From Papilionanthe hookeriana x Papilionanthe teres (taxonomy: Eukaryota > Streptophyta > Magnoliopsida > Asparagales > Orchidaceae), in NCBI GenBank assembly GCA_022702705.1, contig CM040421.1, forward strand, positions 66,079,121-66,143,120: a stretch of DNA of 64,000 bases, in the 5' to 3' direction. The position numbers and the translations under genes were made by a program. Below are positions 1-10,700 of the stretch, one piece after another. The notes under the pieces were generated by a model, which saw only the letters and a list, made by a program, of their open reading frames with translations, made no database searches and was not told the DNA's origin. The stretch's first letter is position 1, and every line of letters starts with the position of its first letter.

Positions 1-235
1 AGTATCGAGTGAGATATTAGGGATTTAGTGTGGACGGCTCTCGGGTGAGGATGCTCGGGGACGATGAACGGATGCGCGTCCATTCGATACACGCGCGGAC
101 GGACGGCTCGGATGGCGTCGGACCGGGAGATGGTACGTGAACCGCGGGGCCCGGGATGCGACTCGAGCGGCGGCGTCGAATGGGAGCGCGACGCGTGTGC
201 GTTCGGAGATGCGAGGATGACGCGGCGCCGACTCG
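1..235. other. CpG-rich block followed by TATA-like box
   Basis: About 235 bases are strongly GC-rich with many CG dinucleotides, then composition switches abruptly to AT-rich. The switch is at ggataaatagaaaa (about 233-246), which resembles a TATA box. In this window similar GC-rich blocks lie in LTRs upstream of TATA boxes, so this may be the U3 end of an LTR cut by the window edge. No TG...CA ends or partner copy are visible, so this is inference. Confidence 0.35.
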
Positions 236-246
236 GATAAATAGAA

Positions 247-2028
247 AATTAGGGGTATTTTCTATTTATTTAATTCCCTAAACTTGTAAAATTCATAACT
301 TTGTGTAGGAAAATTATAAAAATAAAATAAAAATACCCTCTTGCTCGGTGAACGAGAGGAGAATAATGTGGAAAAGAAATTATTTAATTTCATCGAAGTA
401 TTTTATTTTTAATAATTTATTTACTCTCTGCATATTTTTAATTCTTCATGCATGTATACAATTCACCATGGCATGAGACCATAGGGCTTTTGAAGCCTAC
501 TGAATTTGGGAACATGCCTGAATTTTCCAAAGTCGGAGGCCATCCTATGAAAAGTTATTGATTTTTCAAATTCATGTTACTGTTTTGAGTATTTTAATTT
601 CAATAAATAGCATGTTGTGAAATAAATTCTAGGAAAATTTGGTGATGTTCCTTATGACCGAGAGGACCCTAGGAAAAATAGGTTTTGAGTTAGTTCATTT
701 AAAACAACCCTAATTGGCTTAAACACCCAAAATGGATCCCTAATTAATTAGAGCTAACTATACATCAAATTGACTTGAAATCAATTCTCCACTAACCTTT
801 AGGATCAGAGGAACCCACCACAAAAATTTGAGGTCAATTGGACTTGGTTAGCCCTACTAAATGGGTTGATTAAGCCATTTAGTCAATTTGAACTTTAAAA
901 ATTCATAACTTTCAAAATATCTTTCAAAAATTCACCAAATTAGTTTTGGAGCCTCTCTGATATTAGGGGAATTTAAGAAAATTAAAATTTCAATTTTCTA
1001 AAAAAATTGATTTTTAATATTATTTTAATATTTTTAATAATTAAAAAATAATAAAAATCACAAAAATAATAAAATTCACCAAAATGTCACATTTTGAATT
1101 TTAATCACTTAGGAACAAACCCCATATTTTTCTTAGTTCTATTTAATGAGATATTAAATTTTAAAGCTCTAGGGCAATTTTAAAATTAAAAAAATGTATT
1201 TTCTAGCATTTTTACTAAAATAAATATAATAAATCATAGAAAAATCAGAAAATTGAAAAAATTGGTTCTCTGATTTCCTTGATATCAGAGAGATTTTTGA
1301 AAAATATAAAATTCATTTTTCAACATTTATTTTATTTTTAAATTAATTAATACTCTAAAATTTAAAATAATTATAATAAAAATAATATAATTCAAAAAAT
1401 CACCAAAATTGGTCCAAGTGGTCCTCTAGTCATTAGAAATGTCCCTTATTTTTCTTAAGGACAGAAACTTTCCCTTGGTCATGTTATTAAATTTTCCTTG
1501 GAGATCTCTATTTTCTACCAAAAATAATTATATAAATAAATTAAATACAGAAAAATCACATTTTCTCCTCTCATGTCTTTATTGACATATGAGTGAAGTC
1601 ACATAAAAATTTCAAGTTCATTTGAGTTCGATTTAGTGAGTTATGAAATTATTAAGCTTAAAGGGTAAAGTGGTAATTAAAATTTTAATCCTTAATTAAA
1701 ACTTTAGGTTTGATAAAAAATTAACAAGTAAAATATTTGATCCTAATCTGATTTGGATGATTGAAATTTAAATAATTAAAGGGTAGAAATCCATTAAGCA
1801 ATTTAAAATAATTAAACCTTAATTAAATAATTGATTAAATTTGGAAGAATAATAAAATTGGAATTATTAAAATAGGGATATTATTAGGAAGAGATTTATT
1901 CTTTAATTTAAAAATCCCTAAATTAATTATCTCATTAATATTTAATTCTTAATTAAAATGATAACTCAAATTCAAAACATTAAAAGACTTAATCATTAAA
2001 CTAAAATTAAATTATTAAACTCTTTTAA
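247..2028. other. AT-rich non-coding stretch
   Basis: No open frame longer than noise and no recognisable retroelement protein is seen on either strand. Several phrases recur in varied form (attcataactt, aaaattcaccaaa, ttgatatcagag), as in long decayed LTR or leader sequence. I see no gene here. Confidence 0.4.
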
Positions 2029-2395
2029 AATTTCAATTAAAATTAAAAATAAAATTAAATTAAAAATTAAATTAAATTAAGTAAATTAAATTAAATTAAA
2101 ATTAAAAGTTGAATTAAATTAAAGATTAAATTAAATTAAATTAAATAAACAAGTTAAATTAAATTAAATTAAATTAAACTAAATTAATAAAATCAAATTA
2201 AATTAAGTTAAATCAAATTAAAGATTAAATTAAATGAATAAATTAAATTAAATTAAATTAAATTAAATTAAATCAAATTAAATTAAAATTAAATCAAATC
2301 AAACTAAATTAAGTTAACATCAAACCAAACTAAATTGAATAGAATTAAATTAAATTAAATTAAATTGAATTAAATTAAGTTGAATTAAATATAAC
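2029..2395. repeat. (AAATT)n low-complexity tract
   Basis: The tract is dominated by aaatt/taaat pentanucleotide units with scattered substitutions (aaatc, aagtt, aactt). Seven to nine units in a row occur around 2155-2175 and 2235-2270. This is slipped simple sequence without coding content. Confidence 0.85.
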
Positions 2396-3529
2396 ATCAC
2401 CAAAGACATAAAGAATTCAAAATAAATCTAAAATAACTTGAACAATATTCCAAATTTAAACCCATTAATTGAAATTAAACTAAATCACGAAACCATTTGA
2501 ACACCAATTAACCCTCGAAAGCTTTAGTTATCATAACTCCTAAACGGAATATTAAATGAAATGTTACTTCACTTATAGGACATTCAAACATCCTAGTTCA
2601 CTGAGTAAGATAATAACAAAACTTAACTAAACCTCGGACGATTAATTCGTTTGTGTAATTGAATTCATTTGGACTTAAAACAATCCTAGAAATATTTAAA
2701 AGATGTTTATGATTTGCCTTAAGCACTTCCTCGTTATGATAGGATGTTCATAAGAACAATTGAACTTAATTGTTCTTTGATGAAGAAAATCGTCTTCAAA
2801 CAAAAACACAAGGAACCTAGACGTCATAGGAAATGACTAGGCTATAGGATTAGGAATTTGGTAGAAAACCATAACCCTTACCTTAGCTTTACTAGGGACT
2901 TGCTTAAATATTCTAATTGTGTTTTAAGTGCGGCTTGGGATGACGGGAAGACCCTCGAGTACGCTTTTATTTTATTGCAATTTACTTTCTTGCAATTTAC
3001 ATTATTGCAATTTATTTAACAACATTGCACTTACTTTTCCTGCATGATAAACAATTGTTGCATGAAAACTCACACCTTTAGGATAGTCCCTAAAGCCGAA
3101 ACCAAAACTAAATTAAAAGTCATTGCAAGATAAAATTCACCGCCACAACATTTCGAAATATAAAACAACTCAAAATTTAATCACAAAGCAGAACACAAAA
3201 CTACAATTACAACTAAATTAAAACGTCCTGTTGGATGATCGGGAATACCTCGGATGATGTAACCTACGTGTTGCTTAACGGGATTTCCCACGGTCTAAAT
3301 GAAAGTGTGGAAATCATTCGGTTGAGTTTAGCAAATTCATACGGACTAAGTGAATCCGATAAAAATAATGATGCGGAAGGATGGAACCGTGGGATCTTAA
3401 CCGGTGTTGTTATAATTAACTTTAAGATTTGTTTTAATTAAAACATAAAAAACACTTGGAAATTAAGATTTCTCTAAACCAAAACACTTTTCTCATCTCT
3501 TGATTTATGACTTCTAAAACTAAACCTCT
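2396..3529. other. non-coding, possible LTR or 3' region of the minus-strand Tat element
   Basis: No protein similarity is seen. At 2976-3035 a short phrase (ttgcaattta and variants) is repeated about four times. The stretch lies downstream of the minus-strand Tat element's last ORF, where its 3' UTR and 3' LTR would be expected, but no polypurine tract or LTR terminus could be fixed. Confidence 0.3.
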
Positions 3530-3567
3530 GCAACAACAAGGAGCTCGGAGCATGGTGGGCAGCAATA

Positions 3568-4412
3568 CTCTGAGAATACGTCTGTATGTAGCTCGAGGCC
3601 CTCTAGTATATTGATTCTTCTACCTTTAATTCTCTCGAAGTATTCAAAGGTTTTCTTTTCAACATTCTGCATTCTCTCCAGCTCGTATTCGGAATGATCT
3701 GCAGATGGCGAGGTCCGGTGACATATTGTGGGATATACGGTTCAATCCCTTCACGTTCTCCTGCATACCTCGGCTCCTCGGGGATGATGCTCGTCGGGAC
3801 ATCCCCGGGGTTGCTTACGCAACAAGGGCATGCATTGCGCGGTGGTTCTATCCGGTGGCGTGGCGACCTTCTTTCTTCGATCTTCTAGGGATTTCCACTG
3901 GTCCTTTCCGTTATCCTAGGAGCCGGCCTCCTTTTTCGAGTTCCTGGTAAGCCGGTGTCCTTGAAGTGTATGTACTAGCATTAGCAATCTGTCTCGTCGT
4001 CTTTGGTCCGCGACTAGTTTTGTTAACATCTTACGGATACGGCGATTCTTATTTCTTCGTTGCGTTGCTGTGAGAGTAACCCTTCGAATTCCTTGAATCT
4101 CTGTGGGCGTGGCGCTGACAAGCCTGCCCTCTGCTGTAGCGACTACAGACTTCATTTTCTTATCTTCTTCAGTGTTTGCCTTTCTTTTCTTGCTGCTGGA
4201 TTGGTGGCTTGGGCCACCCACTTTCATCACTGTCTCGCCGGGCGGTTCTTCTCGATCAGCCGGGACCCGGTCACTTTCCTCGTCATCGTAGGCTCCGCTG
4301 GAGCAAAATCCGAGTCAATCTCGATTATCGCTCCATCTTTCACCCTCTTTTCATCGAGTGCAAGGCTTACGCCATTCTTAAAGTTCGGGACCAACCGCCC
4401 GTTCGACATTTC
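3568..4412 (-). pseudogene. Tat-element 3' ORF with AlkB-like (ALKBH9/10-type) C-terminal stretch
   Basis: This reading frame follows integrase on the same strand. It starts at ATG 4409-4407, three bases after a strong splice acceptor. It encodes about 55 residues (MSNGRLVPNF...), then shifts frame near 4235-4260 into a Lys/Arg-rich segment (KKRKANTEEDKK..., RRNKNRRIRK). The same frame runs past a stop at 3916-3918 and one or two more near 3755 into 3690-3568. There the translation contains NVEKKTFEYFERIKGRRINI and LEGLELHTDVFSE. That pattern (N-V-x-x-K-K-x-F, E-R-I-K-G-x-x-x-N-I-L-E-G-L-E-L-H-T-x-V-F) matches my memory of the segment just before the dioxygenase core of plant ALKBH9/ALKBH10 RNA demethylases. 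The iron-binding HxD...H core is not present, so this is a fragment. Whether the element captured a host exon or normally carries the domain cannot be told. No database search was possible. Confidence 0.55.
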
Positions 4413-4714
4413 CTGCGAAAAGACAAGGAAAAGGATCAGGGGCTGTACTAAGAACAAGAACATTAAGAAAATGTTTATTAAAGACATATTTTCTTTATAT
4501 TATTTTTTTTGTATTTTCGAATTTAACAGGAATGAAGTAGGATAAGATAAGGGAAGAGATTTAGATTTGGAAAAGAAAACAAGGAAACTTTATCATCATG
4601 ATTTTATTTATTTTAACACATTTTATTATTATTTTTTTTTTGGGTTCAGACCCAATCATAAGTAATTACTTCGCCCGTGTTTCTTAGGGATGAAGAATTC
4701 ACTCCTTCGAAACA
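4413..4714 (-). promoter_or_regulatory. spacer with candidate 3' splice site ahead of the 3' ORF
   Basis: Read on the minus strand, the spacer between the integrase stop and the 3' ORF is T-rich. It ends in a pyrimidine tract and TTTTCGCAG|G, a near-ideal plant 3' splice site, with the AG at 4414-4413. The ORF's ATG follows at once. Seen: the acceptor consensus. Inferred: the 3' ORF is made from a spliced subgenomic RNA. The donor was not located. Confidence 0.5.
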
Positions 4715-5954
4715 TCAGGTGGCGTAATACTTTTTCAAGTATCGTCCGTTGATCGGAAGCATATGTCGTTCTCCCTGGCAATTCACTAGCTGGTAGGAAC
4801 CTCCCGAGTATCTTGCTTCGACCACAAACGGTCCTTCCCGAGTGGGTTCAAATTTTCCTCTTATTTTGCGATGTGCGAGAATAGGTCTCTTGAGAACGAG
4901 AACTAAGTCACCAACTTTGAAGGTTCTCGGGCGGACCGGTTTGTCATGGGCTTGAACCATCTTAGCTTGGTATAGTTCTAAATTCGTTGCTGCTGCAAGT
5001 CTTTTTCCTTCCGGGCTTTCTAATTCTTCTAGTCGTAATTTGGCGTTCTCTTCGTCGTGATTTTATTTGCAATCGCAATTACGAGTGAAGGAAGCCGAAC
5101 CTCTAAAGGTAACATCGCCTCGGACCCATACACCGGAGCGTAAGGTGTAGCTTGAGTAGGAGTTCCGAAGGTTGTCCAGGTAGGCCGCATAAGGCTTCTA
5201 ACAACTTCTCGTGCCAATTTCTCTTATTATCGTCCAAGGTTTTCTTTAAGATTTGAACAAGAGTTTTATTAAAAGCTTCGGCGAGGCCGTTTGCTCTTGG
5301 GTAGTAAATTGTTGAGTATCGCCGGTCGATTCCGTGTCTCCGACAAAATTGTTAATTTGCGTGCTTCGAATGCCGACCCATTATACGAGATGATCTCGCG
5401 CGGCACCTCGAAACGATAGACAACTTGGTTCTTGAAAACGCGTAGCACGTGGTGTGCTTTCACTTCTCTAAGTGGAGCCGCCCTGCCCACTTGGAAAAGT
5501 AATCCGTAGCCGCAAGAATGAAGCGTTGTCCTTTTGAAGATGGTGGTTCTAGCGGACCCACTATATCCGTGCCCCAACATTCGAATGGCCATGACGCAAT
5601 AGTCGGATGTAGCACATTTGGAGGTTGGTGTAGAACCACTCCGTGCACTTGGCATTGGTGACGGCTCTTGGCGATTTTCATGCGATCGGTCATCATTGAG
5701 GGCCAGTAGTACCCTAGTCTTTTAATTTTCATTTTCATCTTTGGACTCGGCTGGTGAGCGCCACGGAGTCTCGAATGCACCTCCTTAACAATTTCACGGG
5801 CCTCGGACCCGCTTAGGCACCTTAGCCACATTTGATCAAAAGACCTTACGTACGATGTGTTGTTTATTAATGCGTAAGACGGAGTTCTTTTCTTGATCCG
5901 ATGGGCTAGCGACCTATCGTCCGGTAGCTTTCCTATTTGCGGGTAGTCTATCAA
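4715..5954 (-). pseudogene. Tat-lineage integrase
   Basis: Integrase inserts the element's cDNA into chromosomes. Read leftward from 5954, the zinc-binding H2C2 region is present but its first Cys is lost (SRHQCQVHG). The core follows with WGTDIVGPL (first catalytic Asp). The second catalytic site reads ISYNGSAF, with Tyr where Asp is expected. The third region, ANGLAEAFNKT near 5260-5290, keeps the Glu. Several frameshifts separate these. The C-terminal segment at 4960-4715 has GDLVL...KFEPTREGPFVV...NGRYLKKYY, the form usual in the Tat/Ogre group. The enzyme is inactive because of the Asp-to-Tyr change and the frameshifts. Confidence 0.9.
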
Positions 5955-6517
5955 TGGTTCGTTGCCAATCTTCCGTGTTTTCCGTCACTACTGCAGTCGA
6001 TTCTTTTCCTTTTTCGATTTGTGTATTGTGTCTATGTCGAGTTGTGATAGGACTCGACGTCCGTGAATCGACACTTCTGCCGATTCATCTTGCAAACGAG
6101 CAAATTCTTTTGCGAGACGGGCTAAAGCATCTGCTAAAGCATTTTCTTTCCGGGAATTTTGTAGATTGTCACATTTGGAATCTGTTCCAACAATTTGTAT
6201 GGCATACTTGGAAGTATTGCTCGAGCCTTGGCTTTAAAATTCTATACTTGTCCAGACGATCCGTTGAATGATTAACTGCGAATCCCGTAGATGTTGATGT
6301 CTGTTATCCCCATTTGAATAGTTAATTCCAGTCCCGTTATAAGGGCTTCATATTTTGCTTCATTATTTGTACACGGTTCTGTTAGGTGGTAGGAGTATCT
6401 TAACATCCCCCGCTCCGGTGTTATAAAGATTAGCCCGATTCCTGCCTTACCGGGCACTATCACTTGCGATTCTTCGTCTTTGTGTGCTGAAGATGCTCCG
6501 TCGAAATATAATTCCCA
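5955..6517 (-). pseudogene. archaeal-type second RNase H (aRNH) of Tat element
   Basis: This begins WELYFDGASS (first catalytic Asp) and runs through NNEAKYEALITGLELT (catalytic Glu). After a frameshift near 6271 it continues with DSQL, then RKENALADALARLAKE near 6090-6160. A second, plant/archaeal-like RNase H directly after the Ty3 RNase H is the hallmark of the Tat lineage (Ogre, Retand and relatives). It is joined without a break to the upstream RNase H and leads into integrase. One frameshift and at least one stop make it a pseudogene. Confidence 0.88.
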
Positions 6518-7153
6518 ACGTCGATCATCGGGGTCTTCTAGATTCATTATTTGTTCATCCGGCAAATCGTCATTGAGAGGAGATTCTGCCGGCAAAGGGT
6601 GTGCTGCGAGAAAGTCTGCTAAGGCTTGTCCCTTTACGGCACGAAGAGGCACGAAAGTTATATCGAATTGCAATAATATCATTGACCATCTGGCAAGTCT
6701 GCCGGAAAGTGTCGGACGAGTCATCAAGTATTGCAATGGATTAAACTTCGAGATCAGGTTGACCTTATGAGAAAGCATGTAGTGCACGAGCTTTTGAGCG
6801 GCGAAGATCGGGGCCAAACAATGCTTTTCAATTGCGGGATACCTTACTTCCGTCGGAAGTAAACGACGGCTTAAGTAGTAAAGAGCATTTTCTTTACCCC
6901 GATCATTGACACAGGCTAACGAGGCTCCGAGAGAGTCGTCTAAAGCCGCGGTGTAAAGTATCGGCGGTCTACCCGAGGCCGGGGTCTGCTTAAGACGAGG
7001 AGGTGTCATTAAATATTGTTTAATGTCCTCGAAGGCCTTCCGGCATTTCTCTTCCCGAATAAATTTGGCATCCTTTTTAACTAGTGCCGAGAAAGGTCGA
7101 CACTTACCTGACAAGTTTGAGATAAAGCGTCGAAGATATGCCAATTTCCCTTG
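6518..7153 (-). pseudogene. Ty3-type RNase H of Tat element, 5' truncated
   Basis: The segment opens with GKLAYLRRFISNLSGKC, the RT-to-RNase H connection. It continues with ILYTAALDDSLGASLA, YYLSRRLLPTEVRYPAIEK, LISKFNPLQYLM and GRLARWSMILLQFDI, all standard Ty3/gypsy RNase H blocks. The open frame itself is uninterrupted from 7144 to 6272. The RT that should precede it is missing because the sequence switches to Athila element D at about 7145-7153. Confidence 0.92.
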
Positions 7154-7154
7154 A
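7145..7154. other. microhomology junction between Tat fragment and Athila element D
   Basis: On the minus strand, element D's ORF3 start and the Tat RNase H region share the bases aagggaaa at the switch point. D's homologue in element C reads aaggagaaa and the Tat side reads (ca)agggaaattggc. No target duplication is seen. A deletion that joined two minus-strand elements is the simplest reading. Confidence 0.6.
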
Positions 7155-7264
7155 AAAATTTACGTGACCGTAGTGCGTCAACATATCGTTCGAAATTTCG
7201 AACTAAAAACTCGTCATAATCAAATTTTTTATTCTCTCTCATATGCTTTCGACTTTGGAGCCAT
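7153..7264 (-). pseudogene. ORF3 start of element D
   Basis: ATG at 7264-7262 (MAPKSKAYER...) has the same opening as ORF3 of element B (MAPKSKRWKA). It continues with DYDEFLVRNFERYVDALRSR, matching element C's ORF3. It is cut after about 37 codons by the junction with the Tat fragment. The product is the N-terminus of the family often annotated as 'putative plant transposon protein'. Confidence 0.75.
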
Positions 7265-7471
7265 CTTTAAAAATTCACGAAAAAATCACCACAAAAATTC
7301 AAAAATCAAACTAAATTTGCTAAACTAACTTCCAAAAGTAATTTTCACTAAATCTAAGCAATTTTTCATCCTTTCAAATTTTTACCATGAATAAGAATTT
7401 TAGGATCTTCTAAAATGTACTTAAAATACATGTAAAAAATAAAAAATTTTACTTAGGAGTAGTGCTCTTAC
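7265..7471 (-). promoter_or_regulatory. putative 207-nt intron directly upstream of ORF3 (element D)
   Basis: Read on the minus strand, AAG|GTAAGAGC (GT at 7471-7470) is a consensus 5' splice site. TTTTTAAAG|ATGG (AG at 7266-7265) is an acceptor touching the ORF3 start codon. Length and position match the same feature in elements B and C. Confidence 0.55.
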
Positions 7472-7589
7472 CTTAAGGAATCCAAATCTAACCATTTTTG
7501 TTGAAATCGACTTTCAAATAATCCAATATATTGATGCCTCAGCTACTTTTTGCGAAATTTGGGAGGTTAAAGACTACGGTGAAGTTAAA

Positions 7590-7715
7590 CGGCGATCTTC
7601 GGGTTTTTAACCGCCGAAAATCAATTTTCACACCGCAAAAGCCGCAAGGCCTTCGACGCTTAGCCGCAAATCGGCGCTACAATCGGCTTTCCGACGCTTA
7701 GCGCTGCCCGCATTT
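7590..7715. repeat. GC-rich block ahead of ORF3 (element D)
   Basis: This is a CpG-rich block with repeated cgacgcttagcg/gccgcaa phrases in an AT-rich setting. It holds the pre-ORF3 position occupied by GC-hairpin blocks in elements A, B and C. The same phrase type (gacgcttagccgcc) appears in D's LTR near 15730. Confidence 0.6.
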
Positions 7716-8164
7716 CTCGCTAAATTAAGAAATGCATTAAACACTTAATTAATCACAATTAATCTTCTCAAAATAAATGTCTCTTCCCACAAATCTCCAA
7801 ATACTCCAATTTCAAATTTTACTGTCCATCGATTCCAATCAAGTTTTACACAAACACAAACTTATATTCATTAAAAACAAAACCACACTTAATACGAACT
7901 AAAAAATTTTTATCCAAATGCCTCGTGATGAAATTCCCAAGATAAAAAGGACTCAATAATCATAAAAATAGTTTTTACATCACTAAGTTGTAACAATCAC
8001 ACATTAAAGTAACATAATACAAACATAAAACATTAAACACTTAAAACATCAAACACATAAATTATAAGAGCATAAAACAATCCACAAGATCAAACTAATA
8101 TTTAATTCCACTCTCCAAAGAGCGAATATATCCTAACCACTATTATTTCCATTCGAATTTTATG
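7716..8164. other. spacer between ORF2 and ORF3 of element D
   Basis: AT-rich sequence (many acataaaac phrases). No coding frame is seen. It corresponds to the ORF2-ORF3 interval of the other Athila copies. Confidence 0.5.
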
Positions 8165-8498
8165 GAATATAACCGATAAAATGTGCGAAGATTGAACACT
8201 TTTACATCTTCTTCTAACCACTTGTTCTTCTCGGGAACATCGCATTATATGCTTCTTCCACGTGACTTGTGCGACCGAATTGCATCTGGAGTTGCCATCC
8301 CATATGCACCAAATCTAGGTTAGTTTCATTAACATTCGCTTTCATCAAGTCACTCAGTTTCGATCTTCGTTAATCTTTTCTACAATTCCTTGAATACTAA
8401 CAAAGGAGAAATCCATTGAATAACTCTTTAAATAATTTCACTAATAAACATACTCTTGTCGAATCCTCTTCTTCGATCTCATTCTCCTGTGAAGACAT
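8165..8498 (-). pseudogene. ORF2 (coiled-coil protein) of element D
   Basis: ATG at 8498-8496 (MSSQENEIEEEDSTR). After a frameshift, the sequence matches element C ORF2: ANVNETNLDLVHMGWQLQMQ here against ANVASIEAKVNETNEHLAHI there, then VEEAYNAMF against VEEADKAMY. The retained heptad-like spacing suggests a coiled coil. Function is unknown. Stops and frameshifts make it non-functional. Confidence 0.65.
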
Positions 8499-8697
8499 GA
8501 TGCAATTAAAATACACTTCTTAAGACTCGTGAATGAAAATGTGACTCGGGGTAAGTGTTTCTTACTCCAACTCCATTTAATAAACTTTAGAAGTGCATGA
8601 AACGCCCTTACACGCTTTAAAACTCGAAATAACTTCTAAAACCTCTTCCCCACAAAGTAGGCTTCTAGAACCTCATTTATCACATGTTTCGTAACTT

Positions 8698-8740
8698 CGA
8701 CGATTAAATCGCCAACTAAAGCACATACCGCCGCGTTCAA
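8698..8740. repeat. GC-rich block ahead of ORF2 (element D), decayed
   Basis: A short CpG-bearing stretch (gacgattaaatcgcc...ccgccgcg) lies about 200 bases before ORF2 on the minus strand, the position of the pre-ORF2 GC block in elements A, B and C. Weak on its own; supported by position. Confidence 0.35.
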
Positions 8741-8913
8741 TTTAGCACAGTTTACAAAATGTCCAAAATTTCATTCCGACTCCTTTAAGTCATAAAATAT
8801 GGTCATATAAACACTACTAACATAAAAAGCTCCAAAATATCGCTACCTAAACATAAAAACAAACCAAACAAAGCACACAAAGAAAACATAAAGCGAAGCA
8901 CGCTAATAACTAT

Positions 8914-8956
8914 GGTCAAGCCACAAAGCGCTTAGTTTAACGTCTTCGGCCTCGAC
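8914..8956 (-). promoter_or_regulatory. conserved post-integrase 45-bp block (element D)
   Basis: On the minus strand this carries GACGTTAAACTAAGCGCTTTG with flanking matches to the 45-bp block found in elements A, B and C. It is kept although surrounding codons are badly decayed. Confidence 0.8.
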
Positions 8957-8959
8957 ATA

Positions 8960-10090
8960 ACCATAACTCATTCCGAGTGACCCAACATCAGATTCTATAA
9001 GATTTAAGTTGATCGACTAAAAATAAGGCTTAAGCTCCATGACCGTTAACTTTAAATATTAGTGCGCTTTAGAATCTTAAATATCCACAAGCCCATATGA
9101 ATAAATCATCACAATAAATGGACCCATCCACTCGGACTTAAGTCTTCTAGAAAAATTTTCAATCTAGCATTATAAAGTGAAACTTTCTATCCTGCACAAG
9201 ATTTTTAGTAAGAATCTTCCGATCATGACATAACTTCATCTTTTCCTTATAAATCTTAAAGATTTTCATAAGATTCATTCCTTATCTCTTTTAAGCACAT
9301 TTAATTGCAGACTTTCTTCTCAAATAAGATTTCAAATTATAATTGAACTCCTTTAATGTACTCAATATGCTTTATTCTCAAGTTCAATCAAGTAAATGAC
9401 AAGCTTTTCCTAAAATCAACCTATATGGGGACATTCCTATAAGGGTTCTATACAGCAGTCCTATGCTCACAAAGCATAATCCAAACTTCGATTAACCAAT
9501 CCTTTCTATTTGGATTAACAAATTTTTTCCAACATTCTTTTAATTTCACGATCGGATAATTCAACCAAACTACTGTTGAGGGATGATAAGCAGTAGCAAT
9601 GCTATGGTTTTCATGATATTTTCTCGCTAACTTCTCAATAATCGTATTTTGAAAATGACTTCCCCCATCGCTTAAAATTACTCTTGGTATTCCAAATCTA
9701 CAAAAATATTATTTCTTAAAAACTTGGCAACACTTCGAGCATCACATCGAGGTAAAGAATACTAATCCATTTGGAAACATAGCTCCATCGCTATCAAAAT
9801 ATTAGCATTTCGACATATGGTGTAAAATGGACCCTTAAAATTTAATCCCCAAACATCAAATATTTCAACTTCCAACATATAATTGAGGTACCTTCATTTC
9901 TTCTACAAATATTGCCTCGCACGCCGACATCTATCACAATGTTTAATATAAGCATTCACATCCTCAAAATCGTGTGCCAATAAAAATCCGTTAGATTGTA
10001 AGATTTTATATGCAGCTTTTATCAATTCCAAAATGTCTCCCATAATCGAATCATGAAATTTTTGAAAAATTTTATGAGTTTCTTCCAAAG
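8960..10090 (-). pseudogene. Athila integrase (element D)
   Basis: The zinc-binding region lies at 10088-9903 (SNGFLLAHDFEDVNAYIKHC, then DRCRR). A second catalytic block near 9640-9690 reads RFGIPRVILSDGGSHF with the Asp kept. AYHPSTVVWL near 9575 is the third block, with the Glu region disrupted. Many stops and frameshifts. It is followed by the conserved 45-bp block, as in the other Athila copies. Confidence 0.75.
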
Positions 10091-10379
10091 GTATACATCT
10101 TCAAATTATAAGATCCTTTCTCGTCGATACAAAAATGGGTCATCCCAAAATAAGTTCAAAGATCGCATAAAATTCTTCTTTTTCCTGCATCTCAAACCAT
10201 GTGGATATAATATTACCGAAAATAAAGTTTACTATGTCGACATACCACGGAACACGCCACTCAATAAGAATGAATAATTTTTATCAAGAAAATGTTCATT
10301 AATTCTTCAAAGATCACAAGAGATATTTTTCATTCTCAAGCCTGGACAAATGATCGCACTTACTATCGAACCTTCCTAT

Positions 10380-10700
10380 CTACAAATTCAAAAATCAAAT
10401 TCGCAAAAGAAGAATCCATCTAATAAATCTTGGGTTCACATCCTTCTTCTTCATTAAATATTTGATTGCGTAATGATTAGTATGCACAATACATTTAGTT
10501 CAAATTAAATATGATAAACATTTATCAAAGGCAAATACTATAACTAATAACTCTTTCTCAAAAGAAGTGGTATAATTAATTTCCAGCGTCCTTAAGAGTT
10601 TTACTAGCATAATTTTTTCTTTTAATGTTTCAAAAGCTTTTAAGCAATCATTATCAAAATAAAAAATTACATCCTTTTCGCAATCGTCATAAAGGTTTTG
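10380..10700 (-). pseudogene. RNase H (element D)
   Basis: The minus strand near 10500-10430 encodes CIVHTNHYAIKYLMKKKDVN, the standard HTDHSAIKYLMKKK block with Asp changed to Asn. Upstream fragments match the thumb and connection region of elements B and C. Frameshifted throughout. Confidence 0.7.

Noticed and set aside
3235..3441. 68-aa plus-strand ORF
   Set aside because: No recognised motif, no homologous copy in the window, and flanking sequence is non-coding.
3694..4545. Several overlapping plus-strand ORFs (60-160 aa)
   Set aside because: They are antisense shadows of the minus-strand Tat 3' ORF; only the minus-strand reading shows conserved motifs.
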